Origin: Lineus longissimus
Taxonomy: Eukaryota > Nemertea > Pilidiophora > Heteronemertea > Lineidae
Length of the DNA: 64,000 bases
Direction of reading: 5' to 3'
Assembly (NCBI RefSeq): GCF_910592395.1
Contig: NC_088308.1
Coordinates: 1,364,001-1,428,000 of the forward strand
Shown: piece by piece, positions 1-11,139 of the stretch
How the letters are laid out: each line of letters starts with the position of its first letter
Numbering within the stretch: the first letter of the stretch is position 1
The notes under the pieces: generated by a model
The model's input: the letters and a program-made list of their open reading frames with translations, nothing else
Told to the model about the DNA's origin: nothing
Database searches by the model: none
Translations under genes and position numbers: made by a program

Positions 1-501
1 ATGACAAGCAAGAATAAAAAAGATAACTTGCCTTTATTCTTGAAAACCGCTAAAATAAAAAGTATATGTAAATCTGTACATAACAATACAATAAAACGTT
101 GTAGTAAGAAATAAAGGTTGAATTCTGTTTTGTTTATTGTTATTCTAAGGTTCTCTCCCAGGCATGTGTTTGTGCTTCATGTAGTGTGGACTGTTTTGAT
201 GACCTGGATGTGCTGAGGAGCTTTCAAGATATTCTCTCTGCCCCCACATATTTCCTGAAGTATCCTACCAATATATCTCATTCTATTTCATAACATGCCT
301 TATATACTAAAGTATACTGTGCCATTTAAGTCATGATTTCAACCCATTTCGTGCAGTGATACAGGTAATATGACCCAAAGCCTCGGGAGACATTCGGCAG
401 GTTACCCTCCGTGGCGGGCAATATCTATATAATATCATCAAGTAGTGTCGATTAGTGACGTTGAATGTTCATTTCCAAAACCCGTAATGTGTTGCCTAGG
501 T

Positions 502-917
502 TCGACGTTTTCTCTTCTCAAATTAGCGAATAAGACTAAAGAGTTGCTTGCTATCGACGTTTTCTCTTCTCAAATTAGCGAATAAGACTAAAGAGTTGCT
601 TGCTATCGACGTTTTCTCTTCTCAAATTAGCGAATAAGACTAAAGAGTTGCTTGCTATCGTCGTTTTCTCTTCTCAAATTAGCGAATAAGACTAAAGAGT
701 TGCTTGCTATCGTCGTTTTCTCTTCTCAAATTAGCGAATAAGACTAAAGAGTTGCTTGCTATCGACGTTTTCTCTTCTCAAATTAGCAAATAAGACTAAA
801 GAGTTGCTTGCTATCGTCGTTTTCTCTTCTCAAATTAGCGAATAAGACTAAAGAGTTGCTTGCTATCGTCGTTTTCTCTTCTCAAATTAGCAAATAAGAC
901 TTAAGAGTAGCTTGCTA
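502..917. repeat. 52-bp tandem array, 8 copies
   Basis: Eight consecutive 52-bp units start at about 502, 554, 606, 658, 710, 762, 814 and 866. Each begins TCGACG or TCGTCG, followed by TTTTCTCTTCTCAAATTAGC. The units are nearly identical; the alternating A/T at the fourth base and GCGAAT/GCAAAT are the main variants, which indicates recent amplification. No open frame is conserved. The array ends about 150 bp before the glutamate-receptor exon. Confidence 0.97.
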
Positions 918-1065
918 TACATGAACCTGGTTATTGTCAGAGCAAGGTCATAGTACATGTAGATACCATTACATCGGCCCGACAGTAACCAGCGACCGGT
1001 AACTGTAGAAACGTCAAACCACTGAAGGCGTCTTCTTCTCTTCAAGGACGCCACTGATGGATTAG

Positions 1066-1304
1066 TATAAGAATCTTCACAACATGATGGCGGATATGCC
1101 CGTCGTGACCGAAAACGATCTCGCTCTGGATATGGTCTTTGAAAAGGGGACTTACGCTTTTCTTACGGACATGACCCAGCTCGAGTACGCTGCCCTTGCC
1201 GAGTGTCAGAAATATGTATTTGGAGACGAGGAGACCTTTAATACGGCTGGGATGCGATTTGTGATGCCCCAGGGAGACGTTTTTGCTGATGCTTTTAACT
1301 GGCA
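1066..1304 (+). CDS. Ionotropic glutamate receptor, single ligand-binding-domain exon (partial)
   Basis: This single exon encodes about 79 residues beginning YKNLHNMM, with YAFLTDMTQLEYAALAEC and FNTAGMRFVMPQGDVF. That pattern matches the S2 half of the ligand-binding domain of AMPA/kainate-type receptors, the segment just before TM4. An in-frame TAG at 1063-1065 forms the acceptor dinucleotide, so the exon opens exactly at 1066. The donor is CA|GTAAGC at 1305, phase 2. No neighbouring exon (TM3 side or TM4) is recognisable on this strand. It is therefore either an exon of a gene with very long introns running off the window or a stranded gene fragment. Family assignment rests on motif resemblance only; the subclass is not resolved. 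Confidence 0.66.
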
Positions 1305-1479
1305 GTAAGCACATCTTTGGAAAATAGTTTAAGTCCTAAGACTAAACACAGGTTGATAACCTCTGACTGCTCCTGCGCGTTGAACCGCGACTGTGGTGTG
1401 AAACCATTTTTGTCATCTAGTTACAACCTATTGGATTGATGATGATGATTTTGACAAGCACTTCCTGCCACAGATTTAA

Positions 1480-1573
1480 AACATGAAGTCCTTCCATTTT
1501 GTCCCAGTCAGTCTCAGATGACGGATTTGGACGTAGAAAACATGAAGTCCTTCCATTGCGTCCCAGTCAGACG
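1480..1573. repeat. Short direct duplication
   Basis: A stretch containing AACATGAAGTCCTTCCATT and GTCCCAGTCAG occurs twice, at about 1480-1518 and 1538-1573. It lies just 3' of the GPCR coding region (which is on the opposite strand) and possibly within its 3' UTR. Confidence 0.8.
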
Positions 1574-1600
1574 TGAGACCTACAATGACTTAACAAACAT

Positions 1601-2665
1601 TTAGTTTCGTCGAGAACATTTCCTGAAGAACATTTTCTTGAGCTCCTCGCGGAAGAATGGCAGGGTACAGCCATAAATAATGAAATTGATACTGTAGTTG
1701 ATGTGGCTGATCTGAACAAGGAACTGGCCAAGGTATTGGAGTAAGGCGATGTAGCTCAGGTCATATTGCGCATGGTAAGCGAGGGCTAAACAAGTCCAGA
1801 CTACTGAAGCTGGGGTTAAGAGAACAACAAACAGGGTGGAAACGGACAGCAGGGACACGACAACCCTGAGGTCCTGGGTTGTGGATTTCCCACTTTTTTC
1901 GTTCATGTTGAATCTAGATCGCCCGATTCCGATCAAAATTAAGATATTGGCTATGAAGATTAAGAAACTTGGGGCATAATTATAGAGCACCATGTCAAAC
2001 TGGAATAGTACGACTTTAGCTAGGCCCGAAGCTTGATAAAAACATAGTTTGTTATAATCAAAATAAACTTCCCATAAGACTAACCTGGGGGTAGCTGCGC
2101 TGACTGATAGTATGAACAGCAAGGTTATCAGGATGGAACGTTTTCTTGGCGTTATCAACAACCTTTTTAGCGGGAACCAAACGACGAACGCCCGCTCCAT
2201 TGAGAAGGCCACAATCACCCAAGCCGAGAGACATTCAAAAACAAGTGATAGGAATGGGAGTAACTTGCAGGGAAGGGTAGAAAAGAGCCACAAGTCGATG
2301 AAGAAAGCTCCGTTGGTGATCTGCCTCAAACCTGAATCAATCCAACTTGATATGAAGCCATGCACGATGAGCACACCCAGGTCGGACAAGGAAAGCACGC
2401 TGAGATACCTAACGGTGGCGTCCCGGCGGCCTCTCGTCCTCCAGAAGACAACAAAAGAGATGACATTGCCAATGATGCCGACAACAATCACAACAAGGAT
2501 GACATAACCTTCAGTAAAGGACAGTATCTTTTTGAGATGGACAAGAGTATCACTATCACTATCACCATCTCTACCTGTATCTCGTGTAGTTTGGTAAAGA
2601 CCTCTGTAATGGGAGCTCCAATTGCTTTTGTTTATCATAGTTTTTCGAAGGCAAGAACTATACAC
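1601..2665 (-). CDS. Class A (rhodopsin-like) GPCR, peptide-receptor type
   Basis: A complete intronless frame of 354 residues. The N-terminal ~50 residues are hydrophilic with sequons at N12 and N15. TM1 starts near residue 53 and carries the GN motif (N67). TM2 has LSLSD (D85). C123 at the top of TM3 can pair with C208 in extracellular loop 2. TM3 ends MERA (E147-R148) in place of DRY. TM6 has LLTPASVVW. TM7 carries NFIIY (N317 to Y321) where NPxxY is usual. A basic stretch, FFREELKKMFFRK, forms helix 8. The overall look resembles invertebrate FMRFamide- or TRH-receptor-like orphans; the ligand cannot be read from sequence. It lies ~300 bp from the glutamate-receptor exon on the opposite strand, so it could be nested in that gene's intron. 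The first ATG is taken as start; M10 is an alternative. Confidence 0.9.
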   Translation of the reverse strand: MYSSCLRKTMINKSNWSSHYRGLYQTTRDTGRDGDSDSDTLVHLKKILSFTEGYVILVVIVVGIIGNVISFVVFWRTRGRRDATVRYLSVLSLSDLGVLIVHGFISSWIDSGLRQITNGAFFIDLWLFSTLPCKLLPFLSLVFECLSAWVIVAFSMERAFVVWFPLKRLLITPRKRSILITLLFILSVSAATPRLVLWEVYFDYNKLCFYQASGLAKVVLFQFDMVLYNYAPSFLIFIANILILIGIGRSRFNMNEKSGKSTTQDLRVVVSLLSVSTLFVVLLTPASVVWTCLALAYHAQYDLSYIALLQYLGQFLVQISHINYSINFIIYGCTLPFFREELKKMFFRKCSRRN

Positions 2666-3396
2666 CTATTTTATAGTCACCCTGGAGATTCAGTTTCCAA
2701 ACTTGCCGAGAATTAGGCAGGTTTCCCAACTTGCCGAGCAGGCCTGCTCTTGACTTCCCTGGGAAAGAAGAACGTTTTTTATATAACATGGAAAAACTTC
2801 AAATGATACAGTATACAACTCCAGATGGATTAATTCATTGTCGACGATCATCCGTTTATGATGGCGGTAATGTTTCGAATGAATGAGGACCTGCATGAAG
2901 TTTCGGTTAACAACATGCAAGATCAAGCACGTGAAAGGAAGTAGCGTACTTCGTAAACACGCTAAAAATACGAAGAAACTATAAATGAATTCCATAAATA
3001 GCCATCGTGCAGTGGTTGCAAGTGATCGTGTAGATCACGATGCATTAAATACAACTGTGAACATTTTAGTTACTTGGCGCATTCAGGTTTTTAACGGTTC
3101 TGGTTTTCGCAATGCTTGAGCTATTGTTGTATAGTAATTGTAAAACCTTTCTTATGAGTAGCACTGTAATGTGTAATTCTTGGAATTAAGTGTGCGGGAT
3201 TATTGGAATTGGGTTCAGATAAGATACCTGTGAAAATTCCCACGGTCTACTTTTAATCCTCCATTCTCCCCAGCGTGATCAATTACGTCAGCATTGATGC
3301 GGCTCCTCATTGGATGGAGACGCATCAACGTTGCCCCCTGATTGGTGCAGACAAAGCTGCGCGTGAATACAAAACAGCTGTCCGCACGCTCTCGGC

Positions 3397-3427
<31 letters not shown>

Positions 3428-3884
3428 AGCGATAGAGAGTTATTCCAGTCTCCCGAGTATTTTATAATCACGTGCACGAATCGTCATCCCGACGAACTAT
3501 TTTATCAATTATGACTTTGGTGTGTATAATTTTGTGAAGCAGTGTTAGAATAAAGGATCCGGACGTTAGAAGGCAAATTCAGGACTTATTACGTTTGTAA
3601 CCTGTGCAAATACAACACTATGGACCTCAGATTTCACTGCATGTCCCGAGTATTTCTACACAATCATGTGGTTGCAATATAATAGATCCAACTCTTATTT
3701 GTTTTGCAAAATTCCATGTTTAGTACAATGTACCGGAGTGCTACTTATTTTTAAGACATATCGATGACGTCACATTAATCGCAGCCAATAATGATCGCGT
3801 TACTAGCAAAAACTGCAATGAAAAATGTAACAAACAACAAAAGAGATGTGGACTTCAGTGATATTCTTGAACTAAATGTTGATT
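2666..3884. other. Intergenic, no gene seen
   Basis: Both strands contain only short frames without recognisable protein similarity. The only structure is an (AG)n microsatellite at 3397-3424, continuing imperfectly to about 3440. Confidence 0.6.
3397..3424. repeat. (AG)n microsatellite
   Basis: About 14 uninterrupted AG dinucleotides followed by an imperfect GAGAGCGATAGAGAG tail. Confidence 0.95.
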
Positions 3885-6800
3885 TAGCTTCACTGAGAGC
3901 ACGTTTCACAAGCAGTTCAATGTGCTCATGACGTGCCGAGAATAAATCTTACGGGTGGGGCGGAAATCTCCCATATTGCTGACATCATCGGCGCCAAAAA
4001 CTATTTCCTTTGACCCTGCCGGCCAGAGTCTTTCAAAACAATTTATAGATTGACTCTGACCCTGCTGACCTCGATTTTTAAAAACTTTTAAAAAAGGCAA
4101 TTCCAAAGTTAAATCAACTGCAAAGATAATCTTTTATATCACTGACGTATATAAATACGATATGTTGAGAAAGATCACTACAACTATCGAAATATACGAT
4201 TCCTTGAAACTATTTCGGCAAATCACTCTGCCACCTGCGAGACCTTGTCACAATTGCGGCGCGCTCGTTTGCATACCGCATATAAGTGGCGAATAAAATC
4301 TCCATTTCAGCATGAAAGCCTTGACGGTTCAGCGCTAAGAGTGTTTGACTGTGGATCGTCTTGTCACGGGTTCGACTCCAGGTGAATCTGTCGCAGTTTT
4401 CTTTTTTTTTCTTCTTGCTTATCTTTTTATCTAATCATCCATGTGCAGATGTCAAAATTTTCATGATTATCATTATCAATACCCCGCACCCAAACTTTTC
4501 AAACTGCAGCGCATACTGATTCCGGGCGTTAGAGTACTACCGAGGATGGTTCGAATCGGTATCTGGTATTTTCGAGGATACATTGGGGCAAAAAAGTATT
4601 AGTGTCGGACAGTGACTATTCCAATCAGAATGAGTCAAAGGTATCCTGAGCTCCAGGCTTTTTATACTCCATCGTCATATTGAGAAGCGCATGATATTGA
4701 AAACCACTGGTGCCTGGATGGATAAAGGGGTACGCCGGGCGTTGACGGTTATATCTAGTTCCTACTTCTGACGCCAATCAACTCCAGTAGTCAGTAGTCA
4801 CACGCTCAAGCACTATCTGCATACAATTGGTGCGTGCATAATTTTTCCCGATCGTTACATTTAAGTTCAGGCTATGTGTCCACTGGGTTTGTCATATGAG
4901 AATACATGAACTATGAGGTAGATGTATTGTTTCAATCATCGTAAATCTGCCTAAAACGGCAAGTTTTCTCATGTACCGGTACGGCAGTGGCGTGCGTCTT
5001 TTTCATTGAAACGTCCTCGCACGACCGGCACCGGCACTTATCGTCGGCGATGATGGAGAGAGCGGTAGCCGCTACATTCACTGAGAACACGTTTCACTAG
5101 CAGCTCAATGTGCTCATGACGTGACGAGAATAAATCTTACGGGTGGGGCGGAAATCTGCCATATTGCTGATATCATCGGCGCCAAGTACAACTATTTCTT
5201 CTGACCCTGCCGGCCAGAGTCTTTCAAAACAATTTATAGATTGACTCTGACCCTGCTGACCTCGATTTTTAAAAACTTTAAAATAGGCAATTTCTAAGTT
5301 AAATCATCTGCAATGATAATCTTTTATGTCACTGACGTATATAAATACGATATGTTGAGAAAAATCTGTACAACTATCGAAATATACGATTCCTTGGAAC
5401 TATTTCGGCAAATCACTCTGCCACCTGCGAGACCTTGTCACAATTGCGGCGCACTCGTTTGCATACCGCATATAAGTGGCGAATAAAATCTCCACTTCAG
5501 CATGAAAGCCTTGACGGTTCAGCGCTAAGAGTGTTTGACTGTGGATCGTCTGGTCACGGGTTCGACTCCCGGTGAATCTGTCGCAGTTCTTTTTTTTCTT
5601 CTTGCTTATCTTTTTATCTATTCATCCATGTGCAGATGTCAAAATTTTCACTATTATTGTTATCATACCCCGCACCCAAACTTTTCAAACTGCAGCGCAT
5701 ACTGATTCCGGGCACTCGAGTACTACCGAGGATGGTTCGAATCGGTATCTGGTATTTTCGAGGATACATTGGGGCAAAAAAGTATTAATGTCGGACAGTG
5801 ACTATTCCAATCAGAATGAGTCAAAGGGTATCCTGAGCTCCAGGCTTTTTATACTCCATCGTCATATTGAGAGGCGGAGAATATTGAAAACCACTGGTGC
5901 CTGGATGGATAAAGGGGTACGCCGGGCGTTGACGGTTATATCTGGTTCCCACTTCTTACGCCAATCAACTCCAATAGTCAGTTGTCACACGCTCAAGCAC
6001 TATCTGTATACAATTGGTGCGTGCATAATTTTTCCCGATCGTTACATTTCAGTTCAGGTTATGTCACTTGGTTTGTCATATGAGAATACAATGTACATGA
6101 ACTATGAGGTAGATGTATTGTTTCAATCATCGCAAATCTGCCTAAAACGGCAAGTTTTCTCATGTATCGGTACGGCAGTGCATGGCGTGCGTTTTTTTCA
6201 TTGAAACGTCCCCAGACGACCGGCACCGGCACATATCATCGGCGATGATGGAGAGAGCGGTTAGCGGTACATATTCACTGAGAGCACGTTTCACTAGCAG
6301 TTCAATGTGCTCATGACGTGCCGAGAATAAATCTTACGGGTGGGGCGGAAATCTGCCATATTGCTGATATCATCGGCGCCAACAACTATTTCTTTTGACC
6401 CTGCCGGCCAGAGTCTTTCAAAACAATTTATAGATTGACTCTGACCCTGCTGACCTCGATTTTTAAAAACTTAAAAAAAAGGCAATTCCAAAGTTAAATC
6501 AACTGCAATGATGATCTTTTATATCACTGACGTATATAAATACGATATGTTGAGAAAAATCACTACAACTATCGAAATATACGATTCCTTGAAACTATTT
6601 CGGCAAATCACTCTGCCACCTGCGAGACCTTGTCACAATTGCGGCGCGCTCGTTTGCATACCGCATATAAGTGGCGAATAAAATCTCCATTTCAGCATGA
6701 AAGCCTTGACGGTTCGGCGCTAAGAGTGTTTGACTATGGATCGTCTGGTCACGGGTTCGACGCCAGGTGAATCTGTCGCAGTTTTCTTTTTTTTTCTTCT

Positions 6801-7375
6801 TGCTTATCTTTTTATCTAATCATCCATGTGCAGATGTCAAAATTTTCACTATTATTGTTATCATACCCCGCACCCAAACTTTTCAAACTGCAGCGCATAC
6901 TGATTCCGGGCGTTAGAGTACTACCGAGGATGGTTCGAATCGGTACCTGGTATTTTCGAGGATACATTGGGGCAAAAAAGTATTAGTGTCGGACAGTGAC
7001 TATTCCAATCAGAATGAGTCAAAGGGTATCCTGAGCTCCAGGCTTTTTATACTCCATCGTCATATTGAGAGGCGGATGATATTGAAAACCACTGGTGCCT
7101 GGATGGATAAAGGGGTACGCTGGGCGTTGACGGTTATATCTAGTTCCTACTTCTGACGCCAATCAACTCCAATAGTCAGTAGTCACACGCTCAAGCACTC
7201 TCTGCATACAATTGGTGCGTGATTTTTTCCGCCATCGTTACATTTAAGTTAAGGCTATGTCACTTGGTTTGTCACATGAGAATACATGAACTATGAGGTA
7301 GATGTAGTGTTTCAATCATCGCGCAAATCTTTCTAAAACGGCAAGTTTTCTCATGTAACGGTACGGCAGTGGTAT
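3885..7375 (+). repeat. ~1.19-kb repeat unit, three direct copies
   Basis: Three head-to-tail copies. The landmark CGTTTCAC(A/T)AGCAG recurs at about 3902, 5091 and 6283, giving a period of ~1190 bp. Copies differ by scattered substitutions and small indels. Each carries a block rich in TATATAAATACGATATG and, about 430 bp into the unit, a tRNA-like segment (about 4320-4388, 5512-5579, 6709-6775). A 210-codon frame in copy 2 (5572-6204) is broken in the other copies and is not considered coding. I see no transposase or reverse transcriptase. The third copy breaks off at about 7375, where the orientation flips. Confidence 0.93.
5512..5579 (+). other. tRNA-like segment in the 1.19-kb repeat (tRNA-His-like anticodon loop)
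   Basis: Contains an excellent pol III B box, GGTTCGACTCC, at 5559-5569. Upstream is a weaker A-box-like TTCAGCGCTAAGAG. The anticodon-like loop CTGTGGA would expose GTG (His). The T-stem pairs as CGGG/CCCG, but the anticodon stem has mismatches, so a functional tRNA is unlikely. Equivalent segments lie at about 4320-4388 and 6709-6775 on this strand and at 7466-7531 and 8657-8722 on the other. It is best read as a tRNA-derived promoter module of the repeat. Confidence 0.6.
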
Positions 7376-9395
7376 GATAATGATAATAATGAAAATTTCG
7401 ACATCTGCGCATGGATGATTAGATCACAAGACAAAGAAGAAGAAAAAAAGAGAAAACTGCGAAAGATTCACCGGGAGTCGAACCCGTGACCAGCCGATCC
7501 ACAGTCAAACACTCTTAGCGCTGAACCGTCAAGGCTTTCATGCTGAAGTGGAGATTTTATTCGCCACTTATATGCGGTATGCAAACGAGCGCGCCGCAAT
7601 TGTGACAAGGTCTCGCAGGTGGCAGAGTGATTTGCCGAAATAGTTCCAAGGAATCGTATATTTCGATAGTTGTAGTGATCTTTATCAACATATCGTATTT
7701 ATATACGTCAGTGATATAAAAGATTATCTTTGCAGTTGATTTAACTTTGGAATTGCCTTTTTTTAAAGTTTTTAAAAATCGAGGTCAGCAGGGTCAGAGT
7801 CAATCTATAAATTGTTTTGAAAGACTCTGGCCGGCAGGGTCAGAAGAAATAGTTGTTGGTGCCGATGATGTCTCAATATGGCGGATTTCCGCCCCACCCG
7901 TAAGATTTATTCTCGTCACGTCATGAGCACATTGAGCTGCTAGTGAAACGTGTTCTCAGTGAATGTAGCGGCTACCGCTCTCTCCATCATCGCCGACGAT
8001 ATGTGTCCGTGCCGGTCGTGCGAGGTCGTTTCAATGAAAAAGACGCACGCCACTGCCGTACCAGTACATGAGAAAACTTGCCGTTTTAGAAAGACTTGCG
8101 ATGATTGAAACAATACATCTACCTCATAGTTCATGTATTCTCATTTGACAAACCCAGTGGACGCATGGCTTTAACTTAAATGTAACACGATGGGAGAAAA
8201 TTATGCACGCACCAATTGTATACAGATAGTGCTTGAGCGTGTGACTACTGACTATTGGAGTTGATTGGCGTCAGAAGTAGGAACTAGATATAACCGTCAA
8301 CGCCCGGCGTACCCCGTTATCCATCCAGGCACCAGTGGTTTTCAATCTCCTCCACGCCTCTCAATATGACGATGGAGTATAAAAAGCCTGGAGCTCAGGA
8401 TACCCTTTGACTCATTCTGATTGGAATAGTCACTGTCCGACACTAATACTTTTATGCCCCAACGCATCCTCGAAAATACCAGATGCCGATTCGAACCATC
8501 CTCGGTAGTACTCGAATGCCCGGAATCAGTATGCGCTGCAGTTTGAAAAGTTTGGGTGCGGGTCATTGATAATGATTATAATGAAAATTTTTACACCTGC
8601 ACATGGATGATTAGATCACAAGACAAAGAAGAAGAAAAAAAGAGAAAACTGCGAAAGATTCACCGGGAGTCGAACCCGTGACCAGCCGATCCACAGTCAA
8701 ACACTCTTAGCGCTGAACCGCCAAGGCTCTCATGCTGAAACGGAGACTTTATTCGCCTCTTATATGCGGTATGCAAACGAGCGCGCCGCAATTGTGACAA
8801 GGTCTCGCAGGTGGCAGAGTGATTTGCCGAAATAGTTCCAAGGAATCGTATATTTCGATAGTTGTACATATTTTTCTCAACATATCGTATTTATATACGT
8901 CAGTGATATAAAAGATCACCATTGGAGTTGATTTAACGTTGGAATTGCCTTTTTTAAAGTTTTTAAAAATCGAGGTCAGCAGGGTCAGAGTCAATCTATA
9001 AATTGTTTTGAAAGACTCTGGCCGGCAGGGTCAAAAGAAATAGTTGTTGGCGCCGATGATATCAGCAATATGGCAGATTTCCGCCCCACCCGTAAGATTT
9101 ATTCTCGGCACGTCATGAGCACATTGAACTGCTAGTGAAACGTGCTCTCAGTGAATATGTACCGGCTACCGCTCTCTCCATCGCCGATGATATGTGCCGG
9201 TGCCGGTCGTTTGGGGACGTTTCAATGAAAAAGACGCACGCCATGCACTGCCGTACCGATACATGAGAAAACTTGCCGTTTTAGAAAGATTTGCGCGATG
9301 ATTGAAACAATACATCATAGTTCATGTATTCTCATGTGACAAACCCAGTGACATAGCCTTAACTCCATCATCGGCGACGATATGTGCTGGCGTAG
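7376..9395 (-). repeat. ~1.19-kb repeat unit, inverted copies
   Basis: The same unit as at 3885-7375 in reverse orientation. The landmark GCTAGTGAAACGTG recurs at about 7937 and 9131, again ~1.19 kb apart. The tRNA-like segments read on the minus strand at 7466-7531 and 8657-8722. The first inverted copy begins mid-unit, next to the polypyrimidine/AAAATTTTC region, so the flip is not a perfect mirror of copy 3. The array decays near 9365-9395. Together the five copies cover about 5.5 kb. Confidence 0.92.
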
Positions 9396-9417
9396 AAGTT
9401 TAAAAATCCTAGGATAG

Positions 9418-9540
9418 AATGCCTGGGAAACAAAGGATTCTATTATGCGCTTCAATCTCTGAGCTATTGACGATCAGGGTCTCTATAGAACCATATTGCA
9501 GAATACAATAGGGCCGGACACTTTTTCCAGGGGGGCATTT
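9418..9540 (+). repeat. Dispersed repeat family R1, copy A
   Basis: Shares blocks TATGCGCTT, GAGCTATTGA, TCTATAGAACCAT and AATACAATAGGGCCGGACAC, in the same order, with the reverse complement of 28330-28441. No coding capacity is seen. This looks like a short non-autonomous mobile element. Confidence 0.8.
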
Positions 9541-9704
9541 GTTACTGTTACACCGGCGCAACAGTTTTGTTAGTCCTAGCATATAGGGCACCCGTTGGAC
9601 AAAGGAGTTTGAGGTGAGGTGACGTCACGTGTCACTTGGACAAATTTAGTTACACGTACCGACGATCATCCCATGAGATGGACTGATCTCTGGTTGCCCT
9701 GACC

Positions 9705-9981
9705 AGGCCGAATCAGGCCTGGCTGCTCCACCGTGTTGACAACATGATGAGAGTGATGAGACAGTCACAGCCAGGCCGCATCAATCTTCGCCGCACTGCC
9801 TAGTTGTTAATATGGCGAGAGAGATGAGACAATCACAGCCAGGCCAAATCAGTCTCGGATGCTCTGCCAAGTTGTCTACATGGTGAGAGAGATGAGAGAC
9901 AGTCACAGCCAGGCCAAATCAGTCTTGGCTGCTCTGGCAAGTTGTCTATATGGTGAGAGAGATGAGACAGTCACAGCCAGG
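9705..9981. repeat. ~70-bp tandem repeat cluster with internal inverted repeat
   Basis: About four units of 67-70 bp containing GAGAGAGATGAGACAGTCACAGCCAGG. CAGCCAGGCC and its complement (C)CTGGCTG flank a short spacer, so each junction can fold into a hairpin. A second cluster of the same family lies at 15198-15395. Confidence 0.88.
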
Positions 9982-10860
9982 AACCGGCTTCTCAAGACCG
10001 CATACCGATGGTATCCATCAATATGTGTCTCCTTGACTGATGTAAACAGTATTGGTACCATTATATAGAGGATGTAGGGGCATGCAATGGGAGGATAGGT
10101 CATGCCCCAGACATCAACAATCGGTGATCCTCAATATTGGTCACCATGGCATGCATGCATGCATATCTTAGAATAAATTAACTATGTTGCATATACATGG
10201 CTGTATAGCAAAATAGTCAAAATTAGCAAAGATATGCACATGTCACTGTGCTACGAGTATTTGGTCAGCAGGCGTTCGTCTATTACGCGATCACGACCAC
10301 TTCAAAACGTTGAGCAGATAAACGAAAGTTTGATACCTAACTAATTTCTGAAAGATCAATATTTTGGTTTTGCTAATGTGCCTTCACTAATATGTTCTTA
10401 CGTTTTCATCTCAAGAAATATCAACCTGAAAGTGATCTTGATTTTATCGATAGATACCTATGATTACACCAATTAATATTCTTATGTAAGAGTTTTTTTA
10501 ATATATTTGTCATAACAATTTTACAATACCCAAAATATGGGTCATACCAGCAGACTACAGGCCTAGTCTACATATAGGCCCCTACTATAAATCAGATACT
10601 TGGTCGTGGTCAATTGGACAGATTACCACTCGGAAGAGATTGTCCCCATGTTTATTAGAAATGTCTTTAGGACCGACTGACTGATGAGACTGCCCATATG
10701 ATTATTGGAGATGTCTCTTGGACAAATTTCTCTTCGAGTAATTTCTAATTGAGGAGCCAGCACAATTAAATACTCCATTGGCATGTGTGATGTTATCATC
10801 AGTATCTTTGTCACAATTCTGTATCCACTTTCATCTCGGTTGTGTTGGCATTTGTTTCAG
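9982..10860. other. Intergenic, no gene seen
   Basis: AT-rich sequence with only short frames. Apart from a small ATGC run near 10150 I find no recognisable structure. Confidence 0.5.
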
Positions 10861-10943
10861 GTATCGCACATTTCCAGAAACCCAATGTTCTGTTGATTGT
10901 TGTGGATGATTTGAGACCAGCTATTGGCTGCTAGTGCTACGGC
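10861..10943 (+). pseudogene. Broken sulfatase exon (iduronate-2-sulfatase-like)
   Basis: After an acceptor-like TTTGTTTCAG, the frame reads IAHFQKPNVLLIVVDDLRPA then IGC. This is the N-terminal sulfatase motif with the metal-binding Asp pair, closest in pattern to iduronate-2-sulfatase (DDLRP.LGCYG). The next codon is TAG (10932-10934). CYG then follows in frame, as if TGCTAG had been inserted within GCYG, and a second stop (TAA, 10944) comes after it. No upstream or downstream sulfatase exons were found. I read it as a decayed, duplicated exon. Sulfatases of this family normally exceed 450 residues. Confidence 0.72.
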
Positions 10944-11139
10944 TAAAAATCAAACGAGGACTGACAACGAATTTGAGGGCTTCTTTCCAAAATTACACTG
11001 TAGACAAATTGATCAAGTAAAGTATTTTTATGTGGATATTGACGTCATTTTGGTGGCACGTTTAAGATGACTGTGGTCCCAAGTAGTACTCAAGTTGTAC
11101 TTAAAGAGTTGTCAGGTAGATATTGTGTACTGCCAGTCT

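Noticed and set aside
164-259. Possible Cys-rich exon (ACVCASCSVDCFDD) after TTCTCTCCCAG
   Set aside because: An acceptor-like site and a weak donor exist, but there is no family similarity I recognise and no compatible neighbour exon.
5572-6204. 210-codon plus-strand frame inside the 1.19-kb repeat
   Set aside because: It is interrupted in the other copies of the same unit, starts within a T-rich tract and shows no family motifs; open by chance.
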